DNA of 64,000 nt from Glandiceps talaboti (Eukaryota; Hemichordata; Enteropneusta; Spengelidae). The DNA lies in contig NC_135555.1 in NCBI RefSeq assembly GCF_964340395.1, positions 5,125,001 to 5,189,000 on the forward strand, written 5' to 3'. The translations under genes were made by a program, and so were the position numbers. Positions 13,281 to 28,520 of the stretch are shown piece by piece; positions within the stretch are counted from its first letter, which is position 1, and each line of letters begins with the position of its first letter. The notes under the pieces were generated by a model. The model made no database searches. It was not told the DNA's origin and worked only from the letters and a program-made list of their open reading frames with translations.

Positions 13281-14469
13281 CTAATCACTGGTGGCTGATG
13301 AGGTCCATAGCTTGCTACCCCTACCACTGTCATCAGCACTGTCCTGTGGGCTATCAGTTATGTATTTAGAGGTTCCTTGTCGGACAATGGGTGGGGACCT
13401 GTCTTGACCCAGTATCTGGTTTCTATCCGGTAAAATCGAGAAAATAAATAATTAGTCACACTTCAAAAGAAGAGAAGAGAAGAGAAGAGAAGAGAAGAGA
13501 AGAGAAGAGAAGAGAAGAGAAGAGAAGAGAAGAGAAGAGAAGAGAAGAGAAGAGAAGAGAAGAGAAGAGAAGAGAAGAGATAGGGAGGAGAGAAGAGAAG
13601 GGGAGGGGGGGAAGGGAAGCGAAGGGAATGGCATGGCAGGGAAGAGGAGAGTAGAGGAGAGGAGAGGAGAGGAGAGCAGAGGGGAGGTGAGGAGAGGAGA
13701 GAGGAAATGAGATGAGAAGAAGAGGGAATCAAGTCTATACAAGACGAGAACATGCATGGTGGGTTAACGGTTGCTCTTTGAAAGATTACAGTATTTACAA
13801 GCCCCATTTTCAAAGATAAAAATGTGGGCGACAATCTTCTCATTACACACGATTTTTGCCACAGACATTGTGTTCATTTCCTGACATATATAACACTTAT
13901 TCAAATTATGCATTCAATCACCTTTAAAACACTGGCTACATGACATGTACTTACTTGAGTTGGTATATCTGTCGTCTGCTGACGTCATCCTGTTTATTAT
14001 AATTAGCTTTGTAGAGGAGATGTGATATCTTGAACTCTATTTCAACAGTCAGTCGTAGAGGGCCATCATCAGGAAAGTACCTGAGTTCTGGGTCTGCTAG
14101 CTACAAAGGTAATATGTATGTAAGGAAAAATCAAATTATGTTGATGAGTTTTCTTTACGGTTAATCCGATATCATAGATATTTATCAAGTAATACTTAAA
14201 AATCAAGAATATTGTTATATCAATATGCAAGTTCTCTTCTTCCACCATGCATATCAAAGTTACAAGCAAATCAACTACGGTGGACGTTCTTTCGCTTATG
14301 CTGCTCCAAAGCTTTGGAATTCACTGCCAACTGACATTAAACTTGCACCAACTATTGATTGTTTCAAAAGAAAACTGAAGACACATTTGTTTTGTAAAGC
14401 CTACGGTGTGGATTAACCACCCAGCGTCCCTAAACAGAACTTTGCCCGGATTTTGGCGCTCTACAAATT

Positions 14470-14541
<72 letters not shown>

Positions 14542-15953
14542 GATGAATGACACTGACACTTCGAAACATGTCTTTCTTTGTATTTCATTTCTCGATAGGT
14601 CTCATCCATTTATTTGTTTGCTCTGTTTATTTTCTCACAGTCTCTGTCTCTCCCCCCCCCGCCACCCTATCATCGTAAACCTTAACATGGCCACTTTACA
14701 GCATTATCTATGACGTACAAGAGGCCGTGTCTCAAGTTTTCGTTGGTCTGTGGGTAAAATCTACCCTAGCTTGCGAGAATGTTGCTACCAAGAAAGTTTT
14801 CATTTACCTCTTTTACCGGCAAATCTGTTACCATTTCATAACCAGATTCATCATCTTGGCGGATATAGTACTCAGAAAATGGTGCGTCTAGAGCCCCTCT
14901 ACGTTGACCTGCAGCTCCCAACACGGTGATGTCCCATTTGACGTATCTCGCATAGTTCTTGGGTAGCCGGTACTGATCAATGTAGTAAAGACTCAGTCTT
15001 AAGCTTTTACGCATAACGTCCGATTCTATACACCATGTTTGTTTATCTTCGTCAATGAAATACACTTGATTTTTCTGCACCTGTTCTTCGAAGACATATA
15101 TTTTTGCTTGGTTGATGGCCGCTAGGTGGAGCACTTCAACGAGGATCTTTAGTTTGATGCCTGTCATGTATCTTTCTAAATCGTCGTACAGCTGGAAACC
15201 CTGTCCCTGACCGCTGAAGTCAAATGTGTTTTCCAAGACATCGCTGGTATAGCATTTAGTTGCTTCTTCATCGCCGATTGTGATTCTGTAAGCCAACCTG
15301 CAGTGATGGTTAAACTGCGTCAGACGATTAAGGTTCACCATTACTCGCCCTTCGTGTTCCGTCCAATCACCGTTCGGATAGACTGAAACATTCCAGTCGA
15401 AGCCTCCCATCGGGAAATATGAACTCTGGTAGCGTGGAAAAGAAGCTTCTGGATTTGGTAAAATTTCCATGTCGCATTCGAAAGTTGTTGTAGCATTTCG
15501 CAGCTGCAACTCTACGAGGAATTCTTGATTTTCATCCAAATAACCATCGTGTGAGAGTTCGTCCTTACTGACAATCGACCGGCGACCATGACGAGGTACT
15601 TTCTTGGTGAAATGACACTTTTTCTCCTCAAATATTTCGTTCTTTGCGTAGTCATCCCTATGTAGTATAGTGAAAGAATAGTCTACTGAACAATTCAATC
15701 CGTCCGTCGCTTCGATCAAAGACAAATACAAATGTGCCTGCTGTTCTGCTTTGACCAATGACACCCGCCACCTATTGTTTGCATATGTGAAATCTCTCGA
15801 CTTTATTTCTTCGTAGTTGTGGTCAAAGGGGTTAGTGAGGATGAACGTGAAAATCTGGCAATTGTCTTTATCATCGAGGGACAGGAAGCGATGGAGCTCG
15901 GCAAAGGCATCATCTGGTCCGTCTTTGCTACCACCCATACTGGAATTCCTCAT
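13281..15953 (-). CDS. Triple MATH-domain protein
   Basis: Three coding exons on the minus strand: 15953-14808, 14100-13955 and 13422-13281. The first intron is phase 0 (donor GAG|GTAAAT, acceptor TTTGTAG) and the second phase 2 (donor CAA|GTAAGT, acceptor GGATAG). The product is 477 residues, and an in-frame stop lies about 45 bases upstream of the ATG. Three consecutive MATH (TRAF-C-like) beta-sandwich repeats are suggested at about 35-165, 170-295 and 300-430. Each shows the pattern of a Trp opening strand, a YLSLI/VNLNR/LSLYY strand, a C-x-Y-x-F/I strand and a GY-x-(D/M) loop before a final EFKI-like strand. There is no RING, BTB or membrane segment, and the last 45 residues are polar and probably disordered. 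MATH domains bind short peptides in signalling adaptors and ubiquitin-ligase substrate receptors. The function here is not known. A LINE 3' end sits in intron 1. Confidence 0.85.
13466..13580 (-). repeat. (GAGAA)n microsatellite in MATH-gene intron
   Basis: About 23 near-perfect AGAGA/GAGAA pentamers, followed to about 13720 by a degenerate GGGAGAG-rich purine tract. It lies in the second intron of the MATH gene. The open frames across it (Leu/Ser-rich on the minus strand) are artefacts of the repeat. Confidence 0.9.
14225..14540 (+). mobile_element. CR1/L2-like LINE 3' end with (TTGA)n tail
   Basis: Residues encoded from about 14268 read GRSFAYAAPKLWNSLPTDIK and then a FKRKLKTHLF segment before the stop at 14416. 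This is the conserved C-terminal signature of many CR1/L2-type LINE reverse transcriptases. A short 3' UTR ending in GGCGCTCTACAAATTATT follows, then 17 or so TTGA units to 14540. The element is 5'-truncated and inserted antisense in intron 1 of the MATH gene. Confidence 0.85.
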
Positions 15954-17073
15954 AATGGTTTGGAATACAGATATGTTTATTCTTGGTCATGAACGTAATC
16001 GAGTCTTGCTAAAAGATGACAAAATCACAAGAACGAGATTTCTATAGAATCCTAAAATCGTTTACTTTGGTCAGATGTGCACTGATCAATATGCTTCATT
16101 TTCTCTCTTAACGGTAACTGTAAAGAAAAAAAGTAATTGTTATTGTTATACTAGCTATGGAAAACAAAGGGTAGAGTTGCCTTAGATAAAGTTACCGTCG
16201 GTGTTATTTGATAATTTAAACCTCGATGGTCGAGGGAATTGGACTCAGTAACAACATTAACGATAAAATCGTCTGCGCCAGAATTTCAAAACCCAATTAA
16301 ATGCTGTCGTCTTCTACAGGATTAATAGGCCAGCATGAAAACAATTGTAAATTTATACATGTATTAGATGTAGAAACTGAAGTTAACTATGCACACTTCT
16401 AACTTATCTCTCTGCGAACGACCTTTTTTTCTAAAGTAAACGACACACATTCAATGGCACAAATGTATATGTTAGGATTGCAAGTGTCACAACATACTCG
16501 AGAGTTTGTAAAAATTTAGGCACGGGCGCAAATTGTGACACACTCGAGAGTTTGCCATGCGTTGTATGAGTACCAACAAAGCAATTATTGATCCCATCGA
16601 TTTTAAGCGTCCAAATACTTTATCAGTGTAGACACAATTGGGTGTTGTCTTTATGGCTAATAGGGGTTAGTTTAAGACCAAACTACTTGTGTGGATATCC
16701 CCATCTTTTACAATGTAATCACAAATCAGGAGGTTGCATGTTAAATAATGGTCACCAGACATATGAAGAATTTACACGGTGGGCTTCATCATGACAGGTT
16801 GTTTAAAAATCTGAATGCATGCAAACCTATGTGTCGAATGTATTTATTATCTAAGCCCATGAAAAGTTATGGTTCGCCATAAACTAATACTAGTGATGAT
16901 AAAATGCAACCGCGATGACCCCAATGTCTGTCACTACATCCTTCGAACAGCATTATTGTTAACAAACCATCTGTTTTTATCAAAATGTCGAATATTTCAA
17001 CCCCTCGTCTATGTTAGCGGTGACATCGGAAAATTACAACTCTACATTGGTGTTATGAAATCAATATTAATGG

Positions 17074-17091
17074 TGACGTCAGATGACGTCA
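17074..17091. promoter_or_regulatory. Tandem CRE palindromes
   Basis: Two perfect TGACGTCA octamers separated by GA, so centres are 10 bp apart, about one helical turn. This places two bZIP (CREB/ATF type) sites on the same DNA face, 1.1 kb upstream of the MATH-gene start codon. A role as an enhancer or promoter element is inference. Confidence 0.45.
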
Positions 17092-20000
17092 CAATGATAT
17101 GGTAAACTAGGCGGTCACTGTCTTCATCACAGCTTACGCTGCTGACCTATTTAAATTGGTTGACAACTCACGAAAATGTGGAAATAATGATTTTGTAAAC
17201 CAAATACGCAATCGCTGAAAAAGTGTGGACATGAAACACGAACCATGGAGATATAAGGGGCCTCCATGTGCAAATACACGATTTGTTCATCTTTTTATCC
17301 TAAAATTAGCACTTTCAACCATGTCTCGAAATGTGTTTTTTTAACGTCAATACACGGATATTACCACGTGACGTTTGCTGAAGTAATCGCTGCATTGATC
17401 ATTACCTATGTGATGTAATTAATAACAATAACGCAGGCTGTCCTCTAGCCTTGAAATTTATTCATGAGGCGTGACAGATGTTTGTCATTGGTTAAATGGG
17501 ATAAATAGTTACTACAACAATCATATTTAAGTCTCTTGAAATAAAATATTGAATCAAATTTAACGACGTTGTACACATTGTTGAAATGAAGTCAATGAAG
17601 AATACATGTAAATATCCTAAAAATATAGGAAAAGAAACAACAATAACGGTTATCCGTAAATGTCAAATTTCCCCCTTTCTTGACTCAGTAAATACGCCAA
17701 GGTCGAAGGTCATTGAACCGACTAACGGTCGACATGTACATAGCTTTCAGTGTACGTAGATAAAAGAATAGATTTACTCTGTACGTGACGATAAAAAACG
17801 GTTCCTTTGATGGCTGAAAGGGTTTCTAACTGTTTGGAATTCAAATTAAAAAAAATCACAATGAAAAGATAGAAATGACAGCAACATAGCTACCATATGG
17901 TATTCAATGCAAACTATCACACGTATATCACGATTGAGTATTTGTATTAATAACTAACGTCTCTAGTATTAACATTTATATAAAATATGCATATGCAACT
18001 CGTTGTCAAGAGGAAACTGCTTCAGTTGTTCAAACGCCGGGGTAAACTCTATAGGATATGGTCAAATGTGTGAAAATAATTGTAAACGACTGTATTGACG
18101 ATTTATATTACTTTAATAGCTTTAATCTTCTTTGTCTGCTTCGATCGTCAATTTAAATCGCAGCATTACAGTCTACTAGAAATCTCAATCCTGTGGCATA
18201 TTAAAATTGTTGTGAGAAGGGGAAACTGATCCTGATTTCAAACGATGTATTAATCATCCTCTTGAATATTTCATGATTTTTTAGGACAACGAAATTCGCC
18301 AAATCCGTAAACCCAGTCTAAATCTACATGATCTATTGCAATATTGATGTCGCTGTGTGGCAACCGTGAATCGTGGCATTTAATTGAAATACACAGCAGA
18401 ATAACACGTATTTTCACGTAACGTAGTACATTTATCATTGAATCATCAATGGCAAATTTGAATGTTGTCAAGTAAATTAACAAAGTATAATTCCCATGCG
18501 CTGAGAAATCGCTACGTTGCCGAGAAGTCGTGGTCCAATTGATATGGATGTCATGACACTGGATTTGTTCGGTCTACATCGCAGCAACTATGGTATTCTA
18601 TATGTGTTGTTGAAGTATGGCAGAGAACATTAAAAGGGCATTATAAACTTGAACTGCTATTTCCCCTGGCGCTATATTAATACTAGTAGTACAAACGTAC
18701 AACTCACTTTGACCCAAACAAATTGCCATTCATACCTCGATATGCAACGTTGTCCGTTTCTAGAGACTGCGAGATCAACACATTCAATTCCGAGCAAAGG
18801 TATGTCAGTTGCACCGGTTACCGAGGGCCTCTTTATAAATACGTAGGTAAACATTATCCGTTGTCGTTAAAGAACCGTGTCCACATATATTTTACAGAGC
18901 TTTATATCGCGTCGTTTGTTGACAGGTAACACTTATTTGATATAACAGCGGGAAGCTCTCACTTATGTGCAATGTATGTATACACAAGAATTGCTAGCTG
19001 TGATATAATCGCTATTCTAGTGTATTTGTTGTATTAATAATCACAGTAAAAACCTCAATGTACATATCTCGTTGTTGTGGATATTGAAAGAGCATAAGCA
19101 TAACCGACGACTGTAAACCTGTCCTAACATGCACCCACAACTCACCTGAAGAACCCATAATTACTTCACTGCATGGTACCGTTGGGGAAGCTTTCCTTCA
19201 AATACCTTTGTGTAATTAATTAGTGAGAGTGTTTGTTTTTTACACGTCTTCGATCCTGCATTCAATCCTTACCGCGAGTACACCACCATCAAGTGTTCTT
19301 GCCCGATACCCATGTGCTTGATGTGTATGTCAGTGATCCGCAACTCGGCGTCGTTGAAGGTAATAACAACAACACAGCTATTCTTAGTGCGATGAAAGAC
19401 GCTTCATTTGCAATATAATGGAACGGATTACCTGGCGAGCCTATTGATCCTAGCATAACAGTTTCCCGATCTCGTCAAAAGAGGGCGATAGGCTTTCGGG
19501 AGAGCTTTACAACGATGGAGTTACTACTACTAGTACGAGCATTGATGTATGCTGCTAGCGAAGCTGTTCGGGCAAAAAGCTGTTCGTACTAAATTTTTCA
19601 CTGGTAGGGCAGACTTTTCTGTCGTTCATGGGATTGGAGACAAGTGACTTTTGGGAGTGGGGCAGTTTGAAGGGAATTTGAAAAGAGAACAACTTATCAG
19701 TAATCCAAAGTGACCAGTAAAAAAAATTAGGGATGAAGAGGGAACGAGATACAGGCATGGAAGGTGACGGGATGGAACATTAGGACACACCGCCATGCGC
19801 CATGGAGGCACAATCGCACCACCTTCTAGATATTACGTACCTTGTCGAATTGCACCCACATCACTGCTACCAATTTGCTTTCATTCATTTACCCGTTAAA
19901 TATATGGTTGTTACGCAGAGTCTTATTAAAATGTAATTTCTAAATAATATATTAATGGACCCTGTCATTATAATTTCATGGTTGTTTAGCAATAGATTTG

Positions 20001-20252
20001 AGAATTCTATGACGAAAACATATGTTACAGAATTAAATATCACAGTCGTCTATTCTGTACACATAGATGTTTACACATGCACTCAACATCTGAAATCTTT
20101 TTCGTCGACGTCATATCTCACTTTACAGATGTATTTAAGTAAATTTACCACTACAGTAACTATGCTTTATAGTCCGTCTAATATTCGTTTGTGACATGAC
20201 AAGTTGTTGTGTTCCCATTTCAATCACTGTCAAAGCTGCTCTTGGTCGAAAC

Positions 20253-20420
20253 TTTTTTTTTTTTTTTTAATTTTAGGGTTGGATGGAGACGTGTTTAACC
20301 ATAGACTGGTGGAGGGTCTATGTGTTTACACACCGAGAGCGCTACTGGCCCGGGGTCGCGCGTGCCCATTATGCGTGTGAAAGTCTTTACATGTACACTG
20401 CAGGACAGGCTATCAAATTT
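20253..20420 (-). repeat. T run with adjacent GC-rich block, possible retrocopy
   Basis: A 16-base T run followed by a stretch with GAGAGCGCTACTGGCCCGGG-type composition unlike its AT-rich surroundings. Read on the minus strand this is a GC-rich body with a 3' A tail, as a retroposed short RNA would leave. No tRNA or 7SL box could be confirmed. Confidence 0.25.
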
Positions 20421-20855
20421 CACGGTGACCCATTAATAATATCATATTTGAAATGAACACAGTAGAGATGTTATTTATACGATAGAAGTGTTCCGATTAT
20501 TGAAACATTCATTTCAGATAAAATTGATTCAAATAACTTGTGTCAGAGAGAAATGCCAACTGGGTCACAAAACTAAAGTTCTCCGTTTAAAGTCTCTGTT
20601 AGTAAATAGCAAAGAACACGTATGGATATGTCAACCATATACCATACAGCATACTATTTTTTCTCTAGTAATGGAAACAATGCTGTGCGTAAAACCATCT
20701 GGAATAGCTTGAACGTAATATTTTATTCGCCCTGGATACAAAATTGTTCAACTGAAAGTAAAAAGAATACAGAGGAACAACAAAAGCAGACGTTGCGTTG
20801 TACAAGGCATGCAATTGAGAGGTATCAGTTAAGTTGTTAATTCCAGTTTTAGATA

Positions 20856-20856
<1 letters not shown>

Positions 20857-20932
<76 letters not shown>
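20857..20932. repeat. (AT)n microsatellite
   Basis: An uninterrupted AT dinucleotide tract of about 37 units. It coincides roughly with the point where CpG dinucleotides become rare to the right. Confidence 0.95.
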
Positions 20933-24765
<3,833 letters not shown>

Positions 24766-27700
24766 TTAAAATCTTCGCTGCATCTTTCTTTCCATCTTTT
24801 TCTGTTTCTTTTCATCAATTTCAGGTGCTGGTGCAAATATCCATGGGGCCAAGAGATTCGTCCAAAGATAATAAAATGCAGCTCCTGGGACAATCAACCA
24901 GCACAGCCAGAAATAGTTGGAAAATATACTTAATATTTGAACTAAGACTGTAACTAGGATGACATCTTTGATATGCCTGAAATTAAAATGTAAAATCAAA
25001 AAAGTTATTCTAAAAATAGTAAAATACAAATAAAAGCATCCATGTGCCCCAGTTCAGGCAAAATGTAGCTTAGGATTTATTTTCATTGTGATTTCTGTTA
25101 AAAGTCATTTTCACTGATTCTACATCACACAACTTCTCTAAAATAGAGGTATCAAAATTTGACAAATCTGGTATAGAAGAGGCCTGCTACTCTTGGATGC
25201 AAAGCATTATGGGATTATGGGAAGTAAACAAAAGTCAGGAACTTCACACCTCTTGAAACAATACTAGTCAATAGCCTCACAATTGTGTGAGGATCATAAT
25301 ATAGCTTTATACCAGATGGTTTTTAGCCATCATGTATTTCTCTGTAATCATGCTGGACACCAGTGAAGGAAGTGATGCATTATTTTAGGATTACAAAACT
25401 GACTTTATCCTAGACTGGTATTTGCCTTTCATCCATGGCTTTGTCACAGTCAGTAGGTTAAATCACTATCTAATATCCCTACTCAATTTATTTGTGTTTA
25501 AAACCAAAATTATCATGTAATTACTACTATATAAAACTCACAAATTTCTCTCATTTTATTAATGGGGAATTTAATACCCCATCAAAATACTAATAACGGT
25601 TTATATTTTAGACACACAGTTACAAGGGTATTGTTAGATATGAAGTGAAAGTGAAAGTAAAATAACCAATACAGCAATGCCAAGTAATGAAGTGATAAAA
25701 CAGTGATATAGACACGAGGATGCACTGAGATAGAGGTTGATTTGCAACTTAAAATTTTTCAAAACTAGTGTCTGTCAGTGAATATCTCTATCATAGTGTT
25801 TATTTATTGTCAGAGTGTAAGTCTGACATCTAATTGATGGCTGCTTCAACTATTCAGACAGACTAAATCAGTTCAAGTAATGATTTGTTTGTTTGTACAG
25901 GGTAAAAAACAACATAGTTTCTGGAACTCTACAATTTCTGTCCTACAAACTGATTATTAGGTATTTACACATGAATTATGAACCGCTGTAAAATAATCTA
26001 ATACTTACTCTGCAGTTCCAGATTCTGAATTTAAATCCATACCACCATCTACCAATGAACCGTTTGTGTTGAATGTTGCCCTTGCCATTTTTGTCATGAA
26101 ACTAAGGCAACTAAAATATATGAGAACAGCTAGACTGAGTAATAGCTGTAATAAAACACAAAAGTAAATATGTTACAGCAAAAGACCATAAACATATACC
26201 ACTTTATTACAAGTATAACATCATATACACTGACACTAGCAAGTTATTTTGTAAATTTAGTCATTCGTTATATTCATTCTAATTTGCACTCATTTATTAG
26301 TGAATGGGTGCAGAATATTAATGACACAGACCACCAAAGCCTTTGTGTTACGTTATACTCAAATTTACATTTCAAGATGGAGAACATTCAAAGTACTGCA
26401 GGAATTCTTGCAACTGTCACAAAACACTTCATATTTGTAAACGTCCATTCACAATTAACATTATTTTCCCTCCAAACATTTGTGTAGATCTAATAGTACA
26501 TGTACATCTTCATATTACTATTAGTCATTCCAGCTTTTCCCACTAGCTGAAAAGCTAGGTCCACGATTTTACCAAACCAACACAATCCATGATCCTTCTT
26601 GTTTACATATACTTTATAATGGATACTTCAGTAATTTATAAAAAGTCAATTTATTTGCCTTAAGAATATATGTTTGTATGACTTAGACTGTAAGATATGT
26701 TATGCCGTTCCACCCTCACAAGCCTTCTCCTCCTCTACTGGGAGGGGTTGACCGATGTGTGAGGGCGCCCTGTCATGGCATACCTTACAGACTATTTATG
26801 ACTGTACTCGACTAAACATAAATGAAGAAGAAAATTAACACTTATTTCATTCATTTACACAGACAGTTTCTTCTCCACTGTGACTTACATGTATTTTTAC
26901 ATTACGCTACACAGACTGACATGAGCAGTAGAAAAATAACACACTACACGACAGATGACAGACAGGACTGCACAATTAGAAAACCAGACATACAAGATAG
27001 TATTCTATGGTCCTGTGTGTCCATGACACCTACGTTGTTCCTGGTTAGGATCTGCCGTAAATTTACTTACAGACATTTTCGTTCCCTGAATTACGAATTG
27101 GAGTCTTGTGTGAAGTAATACATAACTGTAGGAATGGAGTGTTTTGAATCATTTAGTAGACCAAATCACTGTTTTTTTATATGAAAAGCGTGTAACTGAT
27201 ATAGCTTGAGGTTGTAGAATATACAATCCCATTGTAGTACTCACCCAACAACTGACATTGAATGACTCCCACATCCATGCCATTCTCACAAGAAGATAAA
27301 TTAAATTAGTTGCAAATATTATTTTTGTATAAAACTGTAGTGTCTTTTTGTTTTCTTCATAGATTTGTTTCTGTCCCTTGGTTCCAACTTTGCCTTTGGG
27401 CTGAAAATATCGAATCATAAAAAAATGAATTAGTAATCTAATTGCTTACTATTCATGATTCAGCAATCATAACAACGCATGTGTGATAAGAAATATGCAT
27501 CATTGTAATATGGCTTTGTAAAATCTTCCAACCAATACAACACATTGTTGAAAATACATATAGCCATATGGTCGAAAAATAAACAACAGAAGAGTTACTT
27601 ATCACCATGATTCATAAGGCCACATATCGTCAATCCAGTGATTTCAAACGACGTCTTGCTAACACTCCAGAACACCACCAATCATTGAATCAATGATCAA

Positions 27701-27836
27701 AAGTATACCGACAGACGTGCAAGCAATGCCATATGACAACGACTGTACGGAATTACAAGTTATTTACGATTGCAAATGGCTTTTACAGCATGAAATTGAA
27801 ATATCCATTTTAATTTAAAGTATTACTCACTGGCAT
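24766..27836 (-). CDS. TMEM208: TMEM208, ER membrane protein of the SND pathway
   Basis: Four coding exons on the minus strand: 27836-27831, 27400-27245, 26145-26009 and 24976-24766. Splice phases are 0, 0 and 2, with donors GTGAGT, GTGAGT and GTAAGT. The product is 169 residues, close to the 173 of human TMEM208 as I recall it. The N-terminus has the hallmark PKGKVGTKGQKQIYEEN, then helices at about 25-42 and 52-68. Next come an MARATF...DGGMDLN segment and a HIKDVIL segment that match the vertebrate protein, then a hairpin of two helices (about 104-140) and a basic Lys/Arg-rich tail. Exon 1 encodes only Met-Pro. TMEM208 is the metazoan relative of yeast Snd2, an ER protein for SRP-independent targeting of membrane proteins. 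It lies head-to-head with a CpG-rich island at 28.2 kb. Confidence 0.97.
26685..26793. repeat. 109-nt foldback element in TMEM208 intron
   Basis: The ends AGACTGTAAGATATG and CATACCTTACAGACT are inverted copies. Further in, CACCCTCACA pairs with TGTGAGGG, and CCTCCTC pairs with GGGAGGGG around a four-base loop. The whole block therefore folds into one long imperfect hairpin. It is more GC-rich than its flanks. It could be a very short MITE or a structured RNA in the intron between TMEM208 exons 2 and 3. Confidence 0.65.
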
Positions 27837-28149
27837 TTTGGAAGAATTTCGTAGAATCTTTAGAGATTGATGAAAAATAGTACAAGTTCCTCAACACCTG
27901 CCACGAACTGTTCTGTAGTCCGGTGACCTTTAACCCCTAAATGGACTACATTTCTGGAGCCAAATTCGAGATACGGCAATAAATATAACTCCAATATTTT
28001 AAAACATACTAAATATGTGTTTGAGTACAAATAAGCAAAAAATAAAATTTATATTATAGAAGGTTAAGTATACAAAATAAAATGAAAAATAAATGAACAT
28101 TTGCCCCCAATTCTATATTGAATATGGTACTACCAACACACATTATGCT

Positions 28150-28520
28150 TTGCATATAAATGCAAAATACCTTGCATACATTGGTAGCCTTTCGCTGCAC
28201 TCCGTCGTCGTACGGAGCACTCCCAGTTTTCGTCGTTTGTTTCAATAATTACGCTGTTATTCGTAGGAAATACACAAACCAGTGTTGTTGTTCGCGAGAG
28301 TGTCGATACACGAAGGTGTATAATTTCCAGTCGCGATCTTTGGATACATTCCAGGTAAGAGCAACGAATATTTAGTACTGTATCAATGACAACAACAATG
28401 CATGCAGTGGTAGCTTTACGTTCCTGATTTCCCCGTACAAACACAGTCTACCGACGTACCTGAGTGATGACGTAAGGTTTTTTCCCCGTTAAACTTTATG
28501 TCGTGATTGCTGTTGGTTTT
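28150..28520. promoter_or_regulatory. CpG-rich island, probable bidirectional promoter
   Basis: Within DNA that is otherwise poor in CpG, this stretch has many (for example the TCCGTCGTCGTACGGAG block, GTTCGCGAGAGTGTCG and CAGTCGCGATC). It begins about 320 bases upstream of the TMEM208 start codon and ends past a strong plus-strand donor (CCAG|GTAAGAGC at 28355). This is what a shared, unmethylated promoter between TMEM208 (-) and a plus-strand gene would look like. Confidence 0.5.
28160..28354 (+). other. Candidate first exon of the plus-strand gene
   Basis: A frame open from an ATG at 28160 runs 65 codons to the donor CCAG|GTAAGAGC in phase 0. The encoded peptide has a Cys cluster (CCCSREC) but no convincing signal peptide. 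It could equally be a 5' UTR exon. If it joins the acceptor ending at 32347 (ATGCAG), the phase is 0 and the frame continues 29 codons to a TGA at 32435. The link to the PPxY gene is inferred from position only. Confidence 0.25.

Larger units (their letters stand above)
15954..20850. other. Gene-free region upstream of the MATH gene
   Basis: No coding exon is convincing. Several short frames (for example + 18507-18627, + 18723-18929, - 18271-18483) look protein-like by composition but have no recognisable motif or clear splice partners. The block has normal CpG density for the left part of the window. It contains a repeated ACTCGAGAGTTT motif (16497 and 16541), a paired CRE-like site at 17074-17091, and a T run at 20253-20268 next to a GC-rich stretch. 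Confidence 0.55.

Noticed and set aside
13452-13843. Leu/Ser-rich frames on the minus strand
   Set aside because: Translation of the GAGAA microsatellite within the MATH-gene intron.
18507-18929. Short plus-strand frames near 18.5-18.9 kb
   Set aside because: They look mildly protein-like but are under 70 codons, in different registers, with no linking splice sites or known motif.
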